From the NCBI GenBank assembly GCA_002007465.1, contig LNAC01000860.1, forward strand, positions 193,225 through 257,224: a DNA stretch of 64,000 nucleotides, in the 5' to 3' direction. This document shows, in pieces, positions 24,601-34,869 of the stretch (position 1 is the first letter of the stretch; the number at the start of each line of letters is the position of its first letter). The DNA comes from Ailurus styani (taxonomy: Eukaryota; Chordata; Mammalia; Carnivora; Ailuridae). The translations under genes were made by a program, and so were the position numbers. The notes beneath the pieces are model-generated. The model worked only from the letters and a program-made list of their open reading frames with translations, ran no database searches and was not told the origin of the DNA.

Positions 24601-24905
24601 ACACATGTGCACATATGTGTGTGCCTAAAGGCACAGAAAGAGGTGGAAAAAGTGAATGAATTAAAACATGCAGATAATAGATGTTATTGGGGAGGAGGAG
24701 GGTGAGTCCAGTGGGATTTCAGGGTAGGAGGGGATGGAATTCAAAGGGCATTTCCATCTATGTGTATGTTTGATGGCTTCACACTATGGATGTACTCACA
24801 TCTTATGTATAATTAACATAGAATCAAGGGAATATTTTTTTGAGCAGTTGCTATATGCCAGGCAAAAAGCTATTACCCTGGTCTTATTTAAAATTTTATG
24901 TAATT

Positions 24906-25101
24906 GGGGTGTCTGGGTGGCTCAGTGCGTTAAGCCTCTGCCTTTGGCTCAGGTCACGATCTCAGGGTCCTGGGATGGAGCCCCGCACCAGGCTCTCTGC
25001 TCAGCAGGGAGCCTGCTGACCCCTCTCTCCTGCCGCTCTGCCTACTTGTGATCTCTTTCTCTCTCTCTGTCAAATAAATAAATAAAATCTTTAAAAAAAA
25101 A
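24906..25101 (+). mobile_element. CAN-SINE, mustelid type
   Basis: Head GGGTGTCTGGGTGGCTCAGT; complete with A-rich tail. Imperfect flanking duplication TTTATGTAATT and TTTATGTGATT. It ends about 200 bp from exon C. Confidence 0.93.
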
Positions 25102-25304
25102 CTTTATGTGATTATTACTATTACATTATTGCTATTAATTTAATAACGGTAAAGGACAGTCAGATTCAGGGAATTGAAATACTTTGCTGCAAAGGCCTTG
25201 ATACCTGAGGGGTATAGATTTGAGCTCAGCTCTGTTGCGGGAGGTGAGTAAGGTGGCCTAACAATGTAGAGACAAGAGTAGAGACATGGGTGTCCCAGGC
25301 TTAC

Positions 25305-25413
25305 CACAGCGGTCTCGGATGACCAGGTTCCGGCCTTCCTTCAGGTGGATGGTGAGGAGGTAGGCAAAAGGACTGGGCAGGTTACTCAAGCCATCGCCAG
25401 CTTCCCCAAACAT
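25305..25413 (-). CDS. MCTP2: MCTP2 coding exon C (start of C2A)
   Basis: Encodes codons 178-213 plus the first base of codon 214. It reads [20 protein letters not shown], then [16 protein letters not shown], which is the first beta strands of a C2 domain (C2A) and the start of calcium-binding loop 1, with Asp211 in RDRC. The acceptor is CTGTATAG and the donor GTAAGC. It ends in phase 1, and exon D starts with the two bases needed to complete a glycine codon (Gly214), so the join is exact. C2 domains bind Ca2+ and acidic phospholipids through Asp residues in loops 1 and 3; this exon supplies the first. The following intron is 23 kb. Confidence 0.94.
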
Positions 25414-26579
25414 CTATACAGATGGAGAAGTAAGTTAAGTCTGCTATCTAGAGACCAAGGAAGAGATTTTCAGAACCAAAGCAAAAGTCCCTACAAAGGC
25501 AAATCTTCAGCTTCATCTCCACCCCCCCAACCTTGATGACCTGGTTACAATGATTTATTAACACATCCTTTATGTTTCTCCCCAGTGGGATTTTTTATCA
25601 TAATTCCTGATAATACCTTTGCAATCTTAACTCTGCCCCAAAGTAATCACACAAGTGGGGCCAGTATCTGAAATACCCTTAAGCTCAGTGATTTCTTGTA
25701 GGATTCTTTCTTCTAGAACTTGTGGTGGAGCCCAGAGGGAGGAAGTAGCACCTGTCAGGTCCACATGTGTCCCACAGACACGTGTCCACACTCAGATGCA
25801 AAGCGGTTCCTCATTTTCTCCCCTTTCCCACCAAGCCTTTCCACACTGACACACCCCCTCCATGTGTCAGAAAAACATTTCCGTTCACAACCGCTCCGCT
25901 GTCAGCCTCCTGAGCCCACACTTCCGTCAGGCACATGCCCCTCCCGTGTCCACATGTGACACACTTTGAGCGCTCTCCTCTTTACATATTTTTCCTCTGT
26001 TCCCTGGCCCCCACTGTGGTGTCTCCTCCACTTACCCTCAGTCCTGCCTCCCCTCAACATGGCTCACTTCCCTGTCCAGGAATTCATCAACTCCTACCAG
26101 CCACAAGGTCGACTCCAAGTCCATTTCTGAATAGTTATTCAATGAATCCAAATAAAATGTTGAACTAGAGTTTTGCACTCTAGTTCGAATTTTTTGTCTT
26201 TCCAAAGAGAAAGCACAGATAAAGTAATTTATCGTTCACTTATTGGACATTCAATTAATTGATTTTGTGGCTGGGTCTCCCTTGACAGCCTTCTTTTGAA
26301 AGTTTCCCCCATCCAGGTTTCAAAGCACTTCAGAATGGCTTTGTCTCCTTTACTGTCCCACTCAACTGCATAGCTGTTCTGTATTTTTAGAAAAATCGGT
26401 CCCAGTCTGACAGATCAATAGACCCTGAATTAATCTTTTCTGGCCATAATGTGCAAGGCCTGTCTTTGCAGGTGGATTCACTTCAGTGTGCTTTAAAAAC
26501 AGGCAAAGAAATACAGATCCACACATTTGCTGAGAATTCATATTTACTCCAGTATTTGCTTTGAAGGAATGTCACTCAC
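25414..26579 (-). other. MCTP2: MCTP2 intron between exons B and C (1,166 bp)
   Basis: Short intron with donor GTGAGT at 26579 and acceptor ending CTGTATAG at 25414. It has C-rich, low-CpG stretches near 25840-26100 and no SINE. Confidence 0.85.
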
Positions 26580-26642
26580 AGATTGTTCTTCAAATTGTTG
26601 GGATGTCAGAGAAGCATTCAGATCACCACTTCCACATAGCTT
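26580..26642 (-). CDS. MCTP2: MCTP2 coding exon B (63-bp linker exon)
   Basis: Encodes 21 residues beginning KLCGSGDLNAS and ending FEEQS, codons 157-177. It matches the MCTP2 linker between the N-terminal region and C2A. The acceptor is a pyrimidine-rich tract ending TTCTTACAG and the donor is GTGAGT. The exon starts and ends at codon boundaries, so skipping it would remove 21 residues without a frameshift. No domain or catalytic residue lies here; it is polar and probably disordered. It is 13.8 kb downstream of exon A and 1.2 kb upstream of exon C. It is too short to stand out as an open frame and was found by matching the expected MCTP2 sequence, with splice signals and phase agreeing. Confidence 0.92.
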
Positions 26643-26649
26643 CTGTAAG

Positions 26650-27668
26650 AAAAGAGAAAGCAAAATCCCACTTTCAAAAAGAAAAATAGTATCAAGCCAC
26701 AGGGAGAGCCTTTATCAGGTCATTCCCTTTGAGTCTGCCAGCTGTACGGTCAGTTTCAAGTACACAGGCTGCCTCCCTGCAAGCATGGCCAGTCTCAGCA
26801 GTAACAGTTCTATTCGGTAGAGCCTTCTGGCTACAGCCTCTACCATCTTAGTCCTCGATCAGAGCGTGGATAAGGCTGATTCTGCTCTACCACTGGGCTG
26901 CTCCGTCACTCCTCGTTCATCCAGGCTGTAGCGGTTGTCCCCAGGTCTCTCCCACCGTGCGACTGCCTGGCCCTCTGCCACCAAAGAGAAGTGGGCAGAT
27001 CATGTGCCAGAGACCCGGGCTTATCACTCAGAAGGGAACTTTTCAGAATGTGATCTGGAAGACCTTCTTCCCACCGTATCTTCATGAGTCTGTACAATTA
27101 CCAACCAAAAAGTAAGAAATGCAAATTTTGAACAAATGACCTCAGACTGGGAGGGGTGTTGGTTTCCTAATTGAAGATACCTACGAAATGATCCCAAAAG
27201 GCAGTGAAACGGGCAACGGTGGGTAGTTAGTGTGGGATACAGTAGACGTGTCCACTGTGCGGGTTTTAGATGCACAAATGCAGGGTCAAGAAAAGAGCTC
27301 TTGGACTCCTTGAGGTGTTCTGGGCTGGAGATAAGGACGGCTGTGTGCACGGAAAGGCAAGAGTGAAAGGGAAGTGAGTTAACGGTCTTCCCGCATTTTG
27401 GGTATGTTCCTGTCTGGCTGGTGCCTTAGCCAGGGCTGATTTATTGTGTGAGAAACATGGGATTTCTCCTTCCAAACAAGACTGGGTAACTCCGAAGTTT
27501 TGGGCAAACCGAGGCAGGCAACCAACCTGCAGAGACAATGAACCTCTGAGGACAGACCCAAAGACCAGAAGCGCTGTGGTCACTGGTCTTCCCCATCCAC
27601 AGTGTTCATCAGGGAGGTAGGGACACAAGTCAGAGATCCTGCCCGGAGGGCTGCCTTCCAAGACATGA

Positions 27669-27737
<69 letters not shown>

Positions 27738-29225
27738 CTCAAGTGGAGCTTTAGGCAGAAAGGGAATCTGCGTTCCCTAGCAGCAGGGCATTCTTCAGCC
27801 CCCAGGAGGGACGGCGGGATGGTGAGGGGCTGCAGACAAGCCGGGGTCCTCTGGTCCACCCCCTCTGCACGCAGTGACATCATGAAACGCTACAACCGGG
27901 CAGCAACAGGCCCTGATCACAGGATGGCCTGAAGCCTCACACGTCTTCCCCAGGAAGAACGGAGGCCCCACGGCTCCTGCGTCTGCGGTTCTCACACAGG
28001 CCTCTTTCTCCGTCCGCCCCAGCCCTGCCTGATGTCCCTTCACCATGAATATAATTCATCTTCAGATTCACTCACCAGGATCAAGGGTGATTTCAGGCAC
28101 TTTGACCTTTCCCCTAGGCTCCCAGCACTGCGGTCACTAGAGGCCTCCGGCCCTGGAAGGACACCGCTGACCAGGCAGGAAAGAAGCCCTGACCCTCTGT
28201 GTGGGAGACCTGTTAGCAGACCAGAAAAGAGGCACCAGCAGGGCCTTCACTGGTCACCCTCCTCTCTGGCTGTTCATACCTCCTGTGTTGCTCTATGTAA
28301 AAACACATCCCAGGAGGAGGACTATCTGAAGACCGCTTTAGGAGAACAATCAGAACCTTACTCAACTCCCCCACTTTCTAAAGATTTGCCCTCATGCCTT
28401 ATACACTGCGCATGCAGCCTGAAGACCCGTCAGTAATGTCTCCCATTTTGCAGTCCAACAAACCTACCAGTGCTGGGCTCAAAATTCCCATTCAGAGTGC
28501 ATAGTTATTAGCCAAAGATCCAAAGATCGTGTTGGTCCAGAATCTTCTATTGCCAAGGAGAACAGGGGATGGATAGGGGCTCTAAAGTGTCACCCCTCAG
28601 AGAGCACAACAAACATGCTCTCCCCAAGTCAGCCTCACTATACTTGATGATAACATTGATTAAGGGACAACAAGGAGTCCACATAACCACCATCACTTAC
28701 ATGCTAGCAAAAATGAACACAGAGCTCTTATTCAGATATGCGATAAGTCTTCCACTTACAACAACATGGAAATTAAATGTGAAGAATGACATTAATTCAA
28801 TATTATGGCTGGTTTTACTCACAGAAAAGTCACAGAACTTAAAGTTATGGTTCCCACAGCCACTGTAACTGTCACACGCCATATATACACACCAACGAAG
28901 GAAAGTGATCACCATAAAGAAGAACAGAAATGCTACGTAGGCACCGAGGACCAAGTTACGGTGGCTGGGGGACACATAACCTTGACTATTCCCTTCCACT
29001 CTGCATAGAGCCTAACGTATTATCCACTGAGTAGAACTTACACGATTTCACATCTTTGTAAACCCAGTAACTATATCAATGAGTTTTTATTTAAAAAGAG
29101 CACAATTATGATTTTCCTCATAGGACTCCCTGGTATCCCACCATCACTAGAATATATTTTTGATGCTCTCAACAAGCATAATCAAGCACTCTGTTTCTTA
29201 TTTGACGTTTGAAAAGTTAACACAC
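26650..29225. other. Intronic sequence with a CA microsatellite, otherwise unassigned
   Basis: Moderately GC-rich at 27380-28260 with scattered CpGs but no island. No SINE or L1 recognised. Open frames at 27266-27883 and 28032-28436 run through repeat or unique sequence and match nothing I know. Confidence 0.5.
27669..27733. repeat. (CA)n microsatellite
   Basis: About 32 CA units with one AA interruption near 27682. Confidence 0.98.
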
Positions 29226-29600
29226 AAAAATTGACTTTTGGTATATGGGTATAGCACTACAATTTTTAACACACGTACAGATTTGTGGGACCATGACAAC
29301 AATCAAGACAGAACAGTTCTGTCCCCTGATAGCACTCATTCATGTTATCCCGCTGGGGTTAAGCCATCCCTAGCCACAGCCACCAGCTACCTGTCTTCCC
29401 CATGTAGTTTCACCATTTTCCAGAATATCCTGTACATGGACTCATACTGTATGCAAACCTGACCTCTGACATCTTTCACTCAGCACAATGCCTTTGAAAC
29501 CCATCCAAGTGGTTCTCTGTATAAAGCATTTAAACCTTTTTCATTGCTGAATAGTATTCCATGGTATACATGTACCATACTTTATCCAATAAGCATTGGT
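29225..29600 (-). mobile_element. Ancient L1 (L1ME-type) 3' remnant, antisense
   Basis: Reverse-complement old-L1 wording (TTTCACTCAGCACAATGCCT, GCTGAATAGTATTCCATGGT). Confidence 0.7.
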
Positions 29601-29709
29601 TTTAAAAATTTCAACCAAAGGATTTCCAAGGACTGAGGGAAAGATAAATAATTTTGAATACCATGAATGCTAAAAAGTTTAAAATGAAAAAAAAAAGTTT
29701 AATATGACA

Positions 29710-29883
29710 GGGGTACCTGAGTGGCTCAGTAGGTTAAGTGACTCTTGATTTCGGCTCAGGTTTGATTTGAGCTCACACAGTTGTGAGCTCAAGCCTTGCA
29801 TCAGGCTCTGCACTGGGCATGGAGCCTGCTTAAGATTCTCTCTTTACCTCTCCCTCTGCTCCTCCCCACCCCACCACTCGTGC

Positions 29884-29938
<55 letters not shown>

Positions 29939-29950
29939 AAACAACAAAAA
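29710..29950 (+). mobile_element. CAN-SINE, older subfamily with expanded CT tract
   Basis: Head GGGGTACCTGAGTGGCTCAG. Its CT-rich segment has expanded to about 24 CT units (29887-29935). Flanks AGTTTAATATGACA and AGTTTAATGTGGCA form an imperfect duplication. Confidence 0.92.
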
Positions 29951-31060
29951 AAATAGTTTAATGTGGCAAAACAGTCTAATTATGTAGAAACCTTAAAAAA
30001 TACAGCACCAACATCTTAGCATAAAAATTAGTATAAGGTTAGCCAGCTCTCACACAACTCTCACTGCTGCTTTTTGAATGAGTGGTTTTGTGCTTTTGCT
30101 TTGGTTTTGTTTTTAAAGACAGAGAGTTTGCATTGGTATTTCCATTTCTACCTAAATAGAAATTGTTAGGAAGGTAGTATATTTTGCATTCTCTTTAGCT
30201 GAGAGTCTTCTATGTGCAAGAATGCAAATTTATTAAAATTCAACAGGATATGGGGAGATATTAGCATAGATGGGCCAATGATACAAAAAAGAAAATCTCC
30301 CTACTCACCAAGGATCTTAAGAGCAAAACACTGATGAGAGTAAACATTTTCCTTTTATGTACACTAAGTGTGATCTTGTACAAATACTACCTCCCATGGG
30401 GCTCATCTGAAGGCTCTCACCATGAAGTACACACAGGAAGCCACACTATAAGCCATGTAAACAATCACTGGGCATTTAAACTTCAATACATAAACCCACA
30501 TCCAGAAAAGCTAAATGAGTAAAACGATGGCTAAGAAGAGCACATCTACAGTCTCTGAAAAATACTCAAGAGTATGTCAGGAGAGCTAACAATACATGTG
30601 ATACAGATGTGCTTAATGACTATACCCACATCCAAGAATCAGAACACTCTGGATGACAGCATTTATAAACACAAATACCTACAAGACAAAGGCAGTAGCA
30701 AAATGAGTGAAGGAGACAGGAGGGCTAGACAGACCCCAAAGCAGAGCCTGAATAGAGTGACAGAATCAAAACAACCCACATGGCAACAAGAGGACAAAAT
30801 TAAGACATCTGTTGAGAAAAATTAAGGTCTACCAAATGGCTGAGTCTATGCATATTCAATTTATACAAGTTTTCAAGAAGCTACTGACCATACAATCAAT
30901 GGCTACCTATTTAGCTCCCCTCCCACACACACCCAAGATTGTTCTCTGTAACTGATTACCCCGGAAAACTGAGATGCAAAGTAGAAGTCATGCGTGCATG
31001 TGTGTGTGTGTGTGTGCATGCGTGTACATATAAATCTTATTCAATCACGTGTCTGTATAA
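29951..31060. other. Unassigned intronic sequence
   Basis: No repeat family or gene recognised apart from the alternating TG tract at 30989-31032. Confidence 0.5.
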
Positions 31061-31061
31061 A

Positions 31062-31275
31062 GCAGTGGTCACTGAAGTCCAACCCACCACCTGTTTTTAT
31101 AGATAAGGTTTAAATTTTGGAACACAGTCCCATCTATTCATTTACATGTCGTCTATGGCTGATCTCACGATACAGTATCAGGGCTGAGAAGCTGCAACAG
31201 AGGGTTGTGGGCCACAAAGCTAGACATATCTATTATCTGGCCCTTCATGGAAAAAGGTTGCCAACCCCTGATTTA
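31062..31275 (+). mobile_element. MER20-like hAT-Charlie MITE
   Basis: Near-complete element from AGCAGTGGTCACTGAAGTCC to AAAAAGGTTGCCAACCCCTG, with the CCACCTGTTTTTATAGATAA segment. Family name from memory. Confidence 0.75.
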
Positions 31276-31379
31276 ATCAACCTTTCTTTTCATGCTCAGT
31301 AGTATTTGTCCACTGACCTTCCACACATTGTTTTCATGCTTGTTACCAATAGGTAGTTTAAAAGAATAACAGTCCCCTT

Positions 31380-31870
31380 TACATTTGCTTAGCACTTTAT
31401 AATTTACAAATACACACATCCTCCTATTAACGGGCCCACAGGCTGTCATTGGTATCACCAATTTACAAATAAAGAAGCCAAAGTGAAGAGGATAATTGGT
31501 TGCTAAAGGGAAATTAAAGAGTTAGGCCTTTACTTGAGTGTCCTGGGTCCTCCACTCTTTTCACTGTGCCCGAACTGTGCCCAGATCCAGGAGAATCCAA
31601 AATTAGAATGCCCAGCTCTGTGCTGGGGTAGATGAGACTTGGGAGTCAGAAAGACCTGATTTCAAATCCCACTTATTCTACTTCCTACCTTGTGTCCTTG
31701 CAAAAATTTACTTAAAATTCAAGACATAGGAATATCTCCAAAAGGGCCAAACAGATACTTACTTTACAGATTGTCAGGAATTCATTCAAAGGCTATCTCT
31801 GGGCCAGACACTGTACTAGGCTACTTGTATGTAGAGGGAATACAAACAGATGTAGTCCCATGAGACTATA
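31380..31870. mobile_element. MIR/L2-type remnants
   Basis: Diverged MIR wording (GCTTAGCACTTTATAATTTA; TTTCAAATCCCACTTATTCT) and an L2-like GACACTGTACTAGGCTACTT segment. Exact ends unclear. Confidence 0.5.
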
Positions 31871-32419
31871 CTCATATATTGTACCTAGCAGAGTTCCTTA
31901 TATATAATCTGTCAGAAAGTGGTAGTGGTGTTGCTTTTCTGTTAGTATTGCTGTATTGCTAGTATGATTATTATTAAAGCAGAGGATGTATTTACAAAGA
32001 CTGGAGGAAAGAACTCAGTGAAAGTGGTCAGCAACCAAGTCCCTCCCTTCGTTCCAACCATCCTTTCCCCTCTGACACTTTTATCAGGACAGAGGTAGAG
32101 GGCTTTCTAATGAAGTCTCCGGACAGTGCCATCTCCCCTTCCAAGCACGGCTCGTGCATGCCTCCTCCATGGCTCTCCTCCAAGGCAAAGCTTCCACTTA
32201 CTGCTATCCCCATTGTCTACAGCAGTTGTTATAAGCACCACCTGTATACTACCAACCCCTGCCTGTGAGCAACACCAGCACTGAGCCCCACAGGGCTCCT
32301 TCATATCCCACTCTTTGGTACCCCAAGTAGTCCTTACAGTCTCGAAGGCTTGCCTGACAGAAAGGGAAAGCCCACATGACGCACACAGCCTCCAGAGTAA
32401 CTCTCACGTCCCCGACCGC

Positions 32420-32830
32420 TGCCCCCCTCACAGGGCTGCCCTGTTATTCCTGAAACACACCAGGCACTCTCCTGCCTTCCCAGAGCCTGTATGCTTACTG
32501 CTCTCTCCTCCAGAGATGCTCTTTCTCCAGACACCCACACGCCTGACTTCCTTGCCTCCTCTAGGTCTCTGGGTAAATGCAACCAACTGAGAAGAGGTCT
32601 TTCCTGACTTCTCTGTTCAAAACTGTGCCACCACCGCCCAAGTACTCCCAATCACCTTCTCTGCTTTGTTTTCCTCCATCACACCTAGCCCTCTCTGAAC
32701 AGATCTATAGCCTGCCCCCATTGGGATCAGGATGAGAGCTCCATGAGGAAGCAGAGGTTTGTCTGTTTTGTTGACTGCTGTGTTCCTGGCGCCTAGAGCA
32801 GCACCCGCACATAGTAGGCACTCAACAGAG
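32420..32830 (+). mobile_element. L2 LINE 3' end
   Basis: Typical L2 3' wording: GAGAGCTCCATGAGGAAGCA, TTGACTGCTGTGTTCCTGGC, then CACATAGTAGGCACTCAACA. Open frames on both strands here are shadows of the repeat. Confidence 0.8.
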
Positions 32831-33368
32831 GAGAAAGGAGGGAAGGAAGCAGAAAAAAAGGCCAACCCTGTGAAAGACCCTGGAATATGGCTGACGTGCC
32901 TGGCTCGCGGACACCGCGAATGTGGGGAATAATTCTGGAAATAAATCACAAACAGTGAAGAACATGTAATTGAAAGGTAGAGAAACTAATGTACCTGTTG
33001 AGTTGTGCCAGCTGTAAGCTATTTCCTCTGTACGGGTTTGTCAATGTGCTTCTCTGTGGTCACGAAACTGAAGCTCTGTGGTTGCCTAGTAGTGTTTCTG
33101 GAAACATCCCGATAAGGTACTTCTCTAAACCACTCAACTCATCTGCATAAGCTAGCACCAAAGCTAGTTATTTAAAACCCCAACTGCCAGATGAAATGTT
33201 GGGAAATCCCCAGTGGGGGATGGCATGGATGATGAGGTGGGGGGGGGCAATAATCCTTTCATTCCGGATTACTAGTCGCTGAGCATGATAAGGCCATTCG
33301 ACTACTATAATTATTCTCACCTTTAAAGGGGCACAGTGGACATACAAAAATAACTACCTTCCTATGAG

Positions 33369-33586
33369 GGGCACCTGGGTGGCTCAGTCGACTGAGTGCC
33401 TGCTCTTGATTTCAGCTCGGGTCATAATCTCAGGATCCTGGGATGGGGCCCCGCATCAGGGGTTCTTCGCTCAGGAGGGGGTCTCCTGTAGATTCTCTCT
33501 CTCTCTCTCTCTCTCTCTCTTTTCTCCATCTGCCCCTCACCCTTCTTGTGTGTGCTCTCACTCTAAAATAATCTTAAAAAAAAAAT
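33369..33586 (+). mobile_element. CAN-SINE, older subfamily
   Basis: Head GGGGCACCTGGGTGGCTCAG, CT-repeat middle at 33496-33521, A-rich tail. Confidence 0.92.
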
Positions 33587-33664
33587 CTTCCTTTGATTAC
33601 CAACTCTTTTAGATCACCAGCTCCGAGTTGTCATATTTCCAAACTCCTGAAATACACAGTTTTG

Positions 33665-33840
33665 CACTTGGATTCAGACAGTCCTGGATTTAGATCCTGG
33701 CTCTAACACTTATTAACTTGATGACATCAGGTAAGTCATTAAATCCTCTGGGCCCTCATTTCATTCTGGGAAATGTAATGATAAAAACAACTGTAATAAC
33801 TAATAAATACAGCCATAATAAATACAAACCACGTTAGGTG
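33665..33840 (+). mobile_element. MIR SINE
   Basis: MIR wording: ACTTGGATTCAGACAGTCCT, TGGCTCTAACACTTATTAAC, CCTCTGGGCCCTCATTTCAT. Confidence 0.8.
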
Positions 33841-34472
33841 CTTGTGCCCTCGACATATTTCTGGGCTAAGAGCCTTCCTTTTTTTTTTTTTTGGCCTTAA
33901 AATTTTACTTCACATGAAACTCAGCTCCTCAGCTTTACTCCTCCCTGAGTTTGAGCCAATGTGCCCTCCCTCTTCAAGCCATTTCCTGACCACCTGCTAC
34001 GTGACTCCTCTCCACTCACCTCAACCAGTCATCTAGCAGGGATCAGGGGCTGGGACCACCTCCGATCTGATCTGTAGTCACTTTCTTTCTGGTATCTGGG
34101 CCTACTCCCAACGCCACCATCAACACGGAGGAGGGGAACCAGTGGCAAGTTTCTGTATTTTCTAAATACCTGATTTTATAAGGCAGGAGAGAGTATCTTA
34201 TAAAATAAGTACTGGGAAAGGAAGTGAGAAGAAAAAATGCAGGGGGAAATAGAAAGAAAGAAAAGCTACTCTCCCCTGGCGTCTCCTTAACTGTACCTTC
34301 TTCATATTTCATCTGAAACTTAGGAACTCCTTTAGAGCTCACCCTCCCCAGGTCTCCATGTATCACCACCTTCCCCAATCCAGCTGAACTTCTTGTAGCC
34401 CCACAGTACCTAGCATGGCCTGTGGCTTGAAAATCAGCTGGGGAGAAACATGAGTTGATATATTTCACATAA

Positions 34473-34569
34473 GGGCACCTGGGTGGCTCAGTCAGTTGAG
34501 TATCCAACTCTTGGCTTTAGCTCAGGTCATGATCTCAGCATCGTGACATCGAGCTCCACGCAGGGCTCA
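34473..34569 (+). mobile_element. Head-only CAN-SINE with target-site duplication
   Basis: Only the tRNA-like head and first part of the body are present (97 bp); the CT tract and poly-A are missing. Yet it is bracketed by a perfect 15-bp duplication ATATATTTCACATAA at 34458-34472 and 34570-34584. Confidence 0.9.
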
Positions 34570-34845
34570 ATATATTTCACATAAAAGAGGTGTGCAGAAA
34601 GCTGGGACAGGAAGAAAAAAGGGTATCATGTCTACTCTTCAGGAGCTCCCAATCTAATAAGAGAGGCTGACTTCTAAACAACCAACTAAATACAAGATGG
34701 TGGAGGGGTTTGGCAGTAACAAAAGGTGCCCTTTACCACCTCCTATGCCCAAGTTCTGGTGAGGACAACAAGCAGAATAAAACTGTAAGACCACCTTTCA
34801 TCCATCAGAGGCCAGACATACAAAGTCATCTAAAGGAGACAATCT

Positions 34846-34860
34846 GGTTGCCAGGCAACC
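34846..34860. promoter_or_regulatory. Candidate RFX (X-box) palindrome
   Basis: GGTTGCCAGGCAACC is a perfect 15-bp inverted repeat with a central A. It fits the RFX-family consensus of two half-sites GTTGCC and GGCAAC with a 0-3 nt spacer. Lies in the intron between exons A and B, about 6 kb from exon A. Function is inferred only. Confidence 0.5.
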
Positions 34861-34869
34861 ATGCGAGGC

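Larger units (their letters stand above)
2157..25304 (-). other. MCTP2: MCTP2 intron between exons C and D (23.1 kb)
   Basis: Large intron with donor GTAAGC at 25304 and acceptor ending TTTTAAAG at 2157. It holds CAN-SINEs, ancient L1 fragments, MIR and hAT DNA-transposon relics and one young L1 end. The stated length includes an artefactual 164-bp duplication around the N at 22036. No other MCTP2 exon is expected here, because exon C and exon D phases join directly. Confidence 0.85.

Noticed and set aside
27669..27733. CRISPR-like or satellite array
   Set aside because: It is a simple CA microsatellite; no spaced repeats of any CRISPR type exist in this vertebrate sequence.
27266..27883. 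A 205-codon minus-strand frame
   Set aside because: It runs through a CA microsatellite (repeated CV residues) and matches nothing I know.
28032..28090. Possible extra MCTP2 exon (an open frame with an acceptor-like tract)
   Set aside because: No match to MCTP2, and exons A, B and C join in phase without it.
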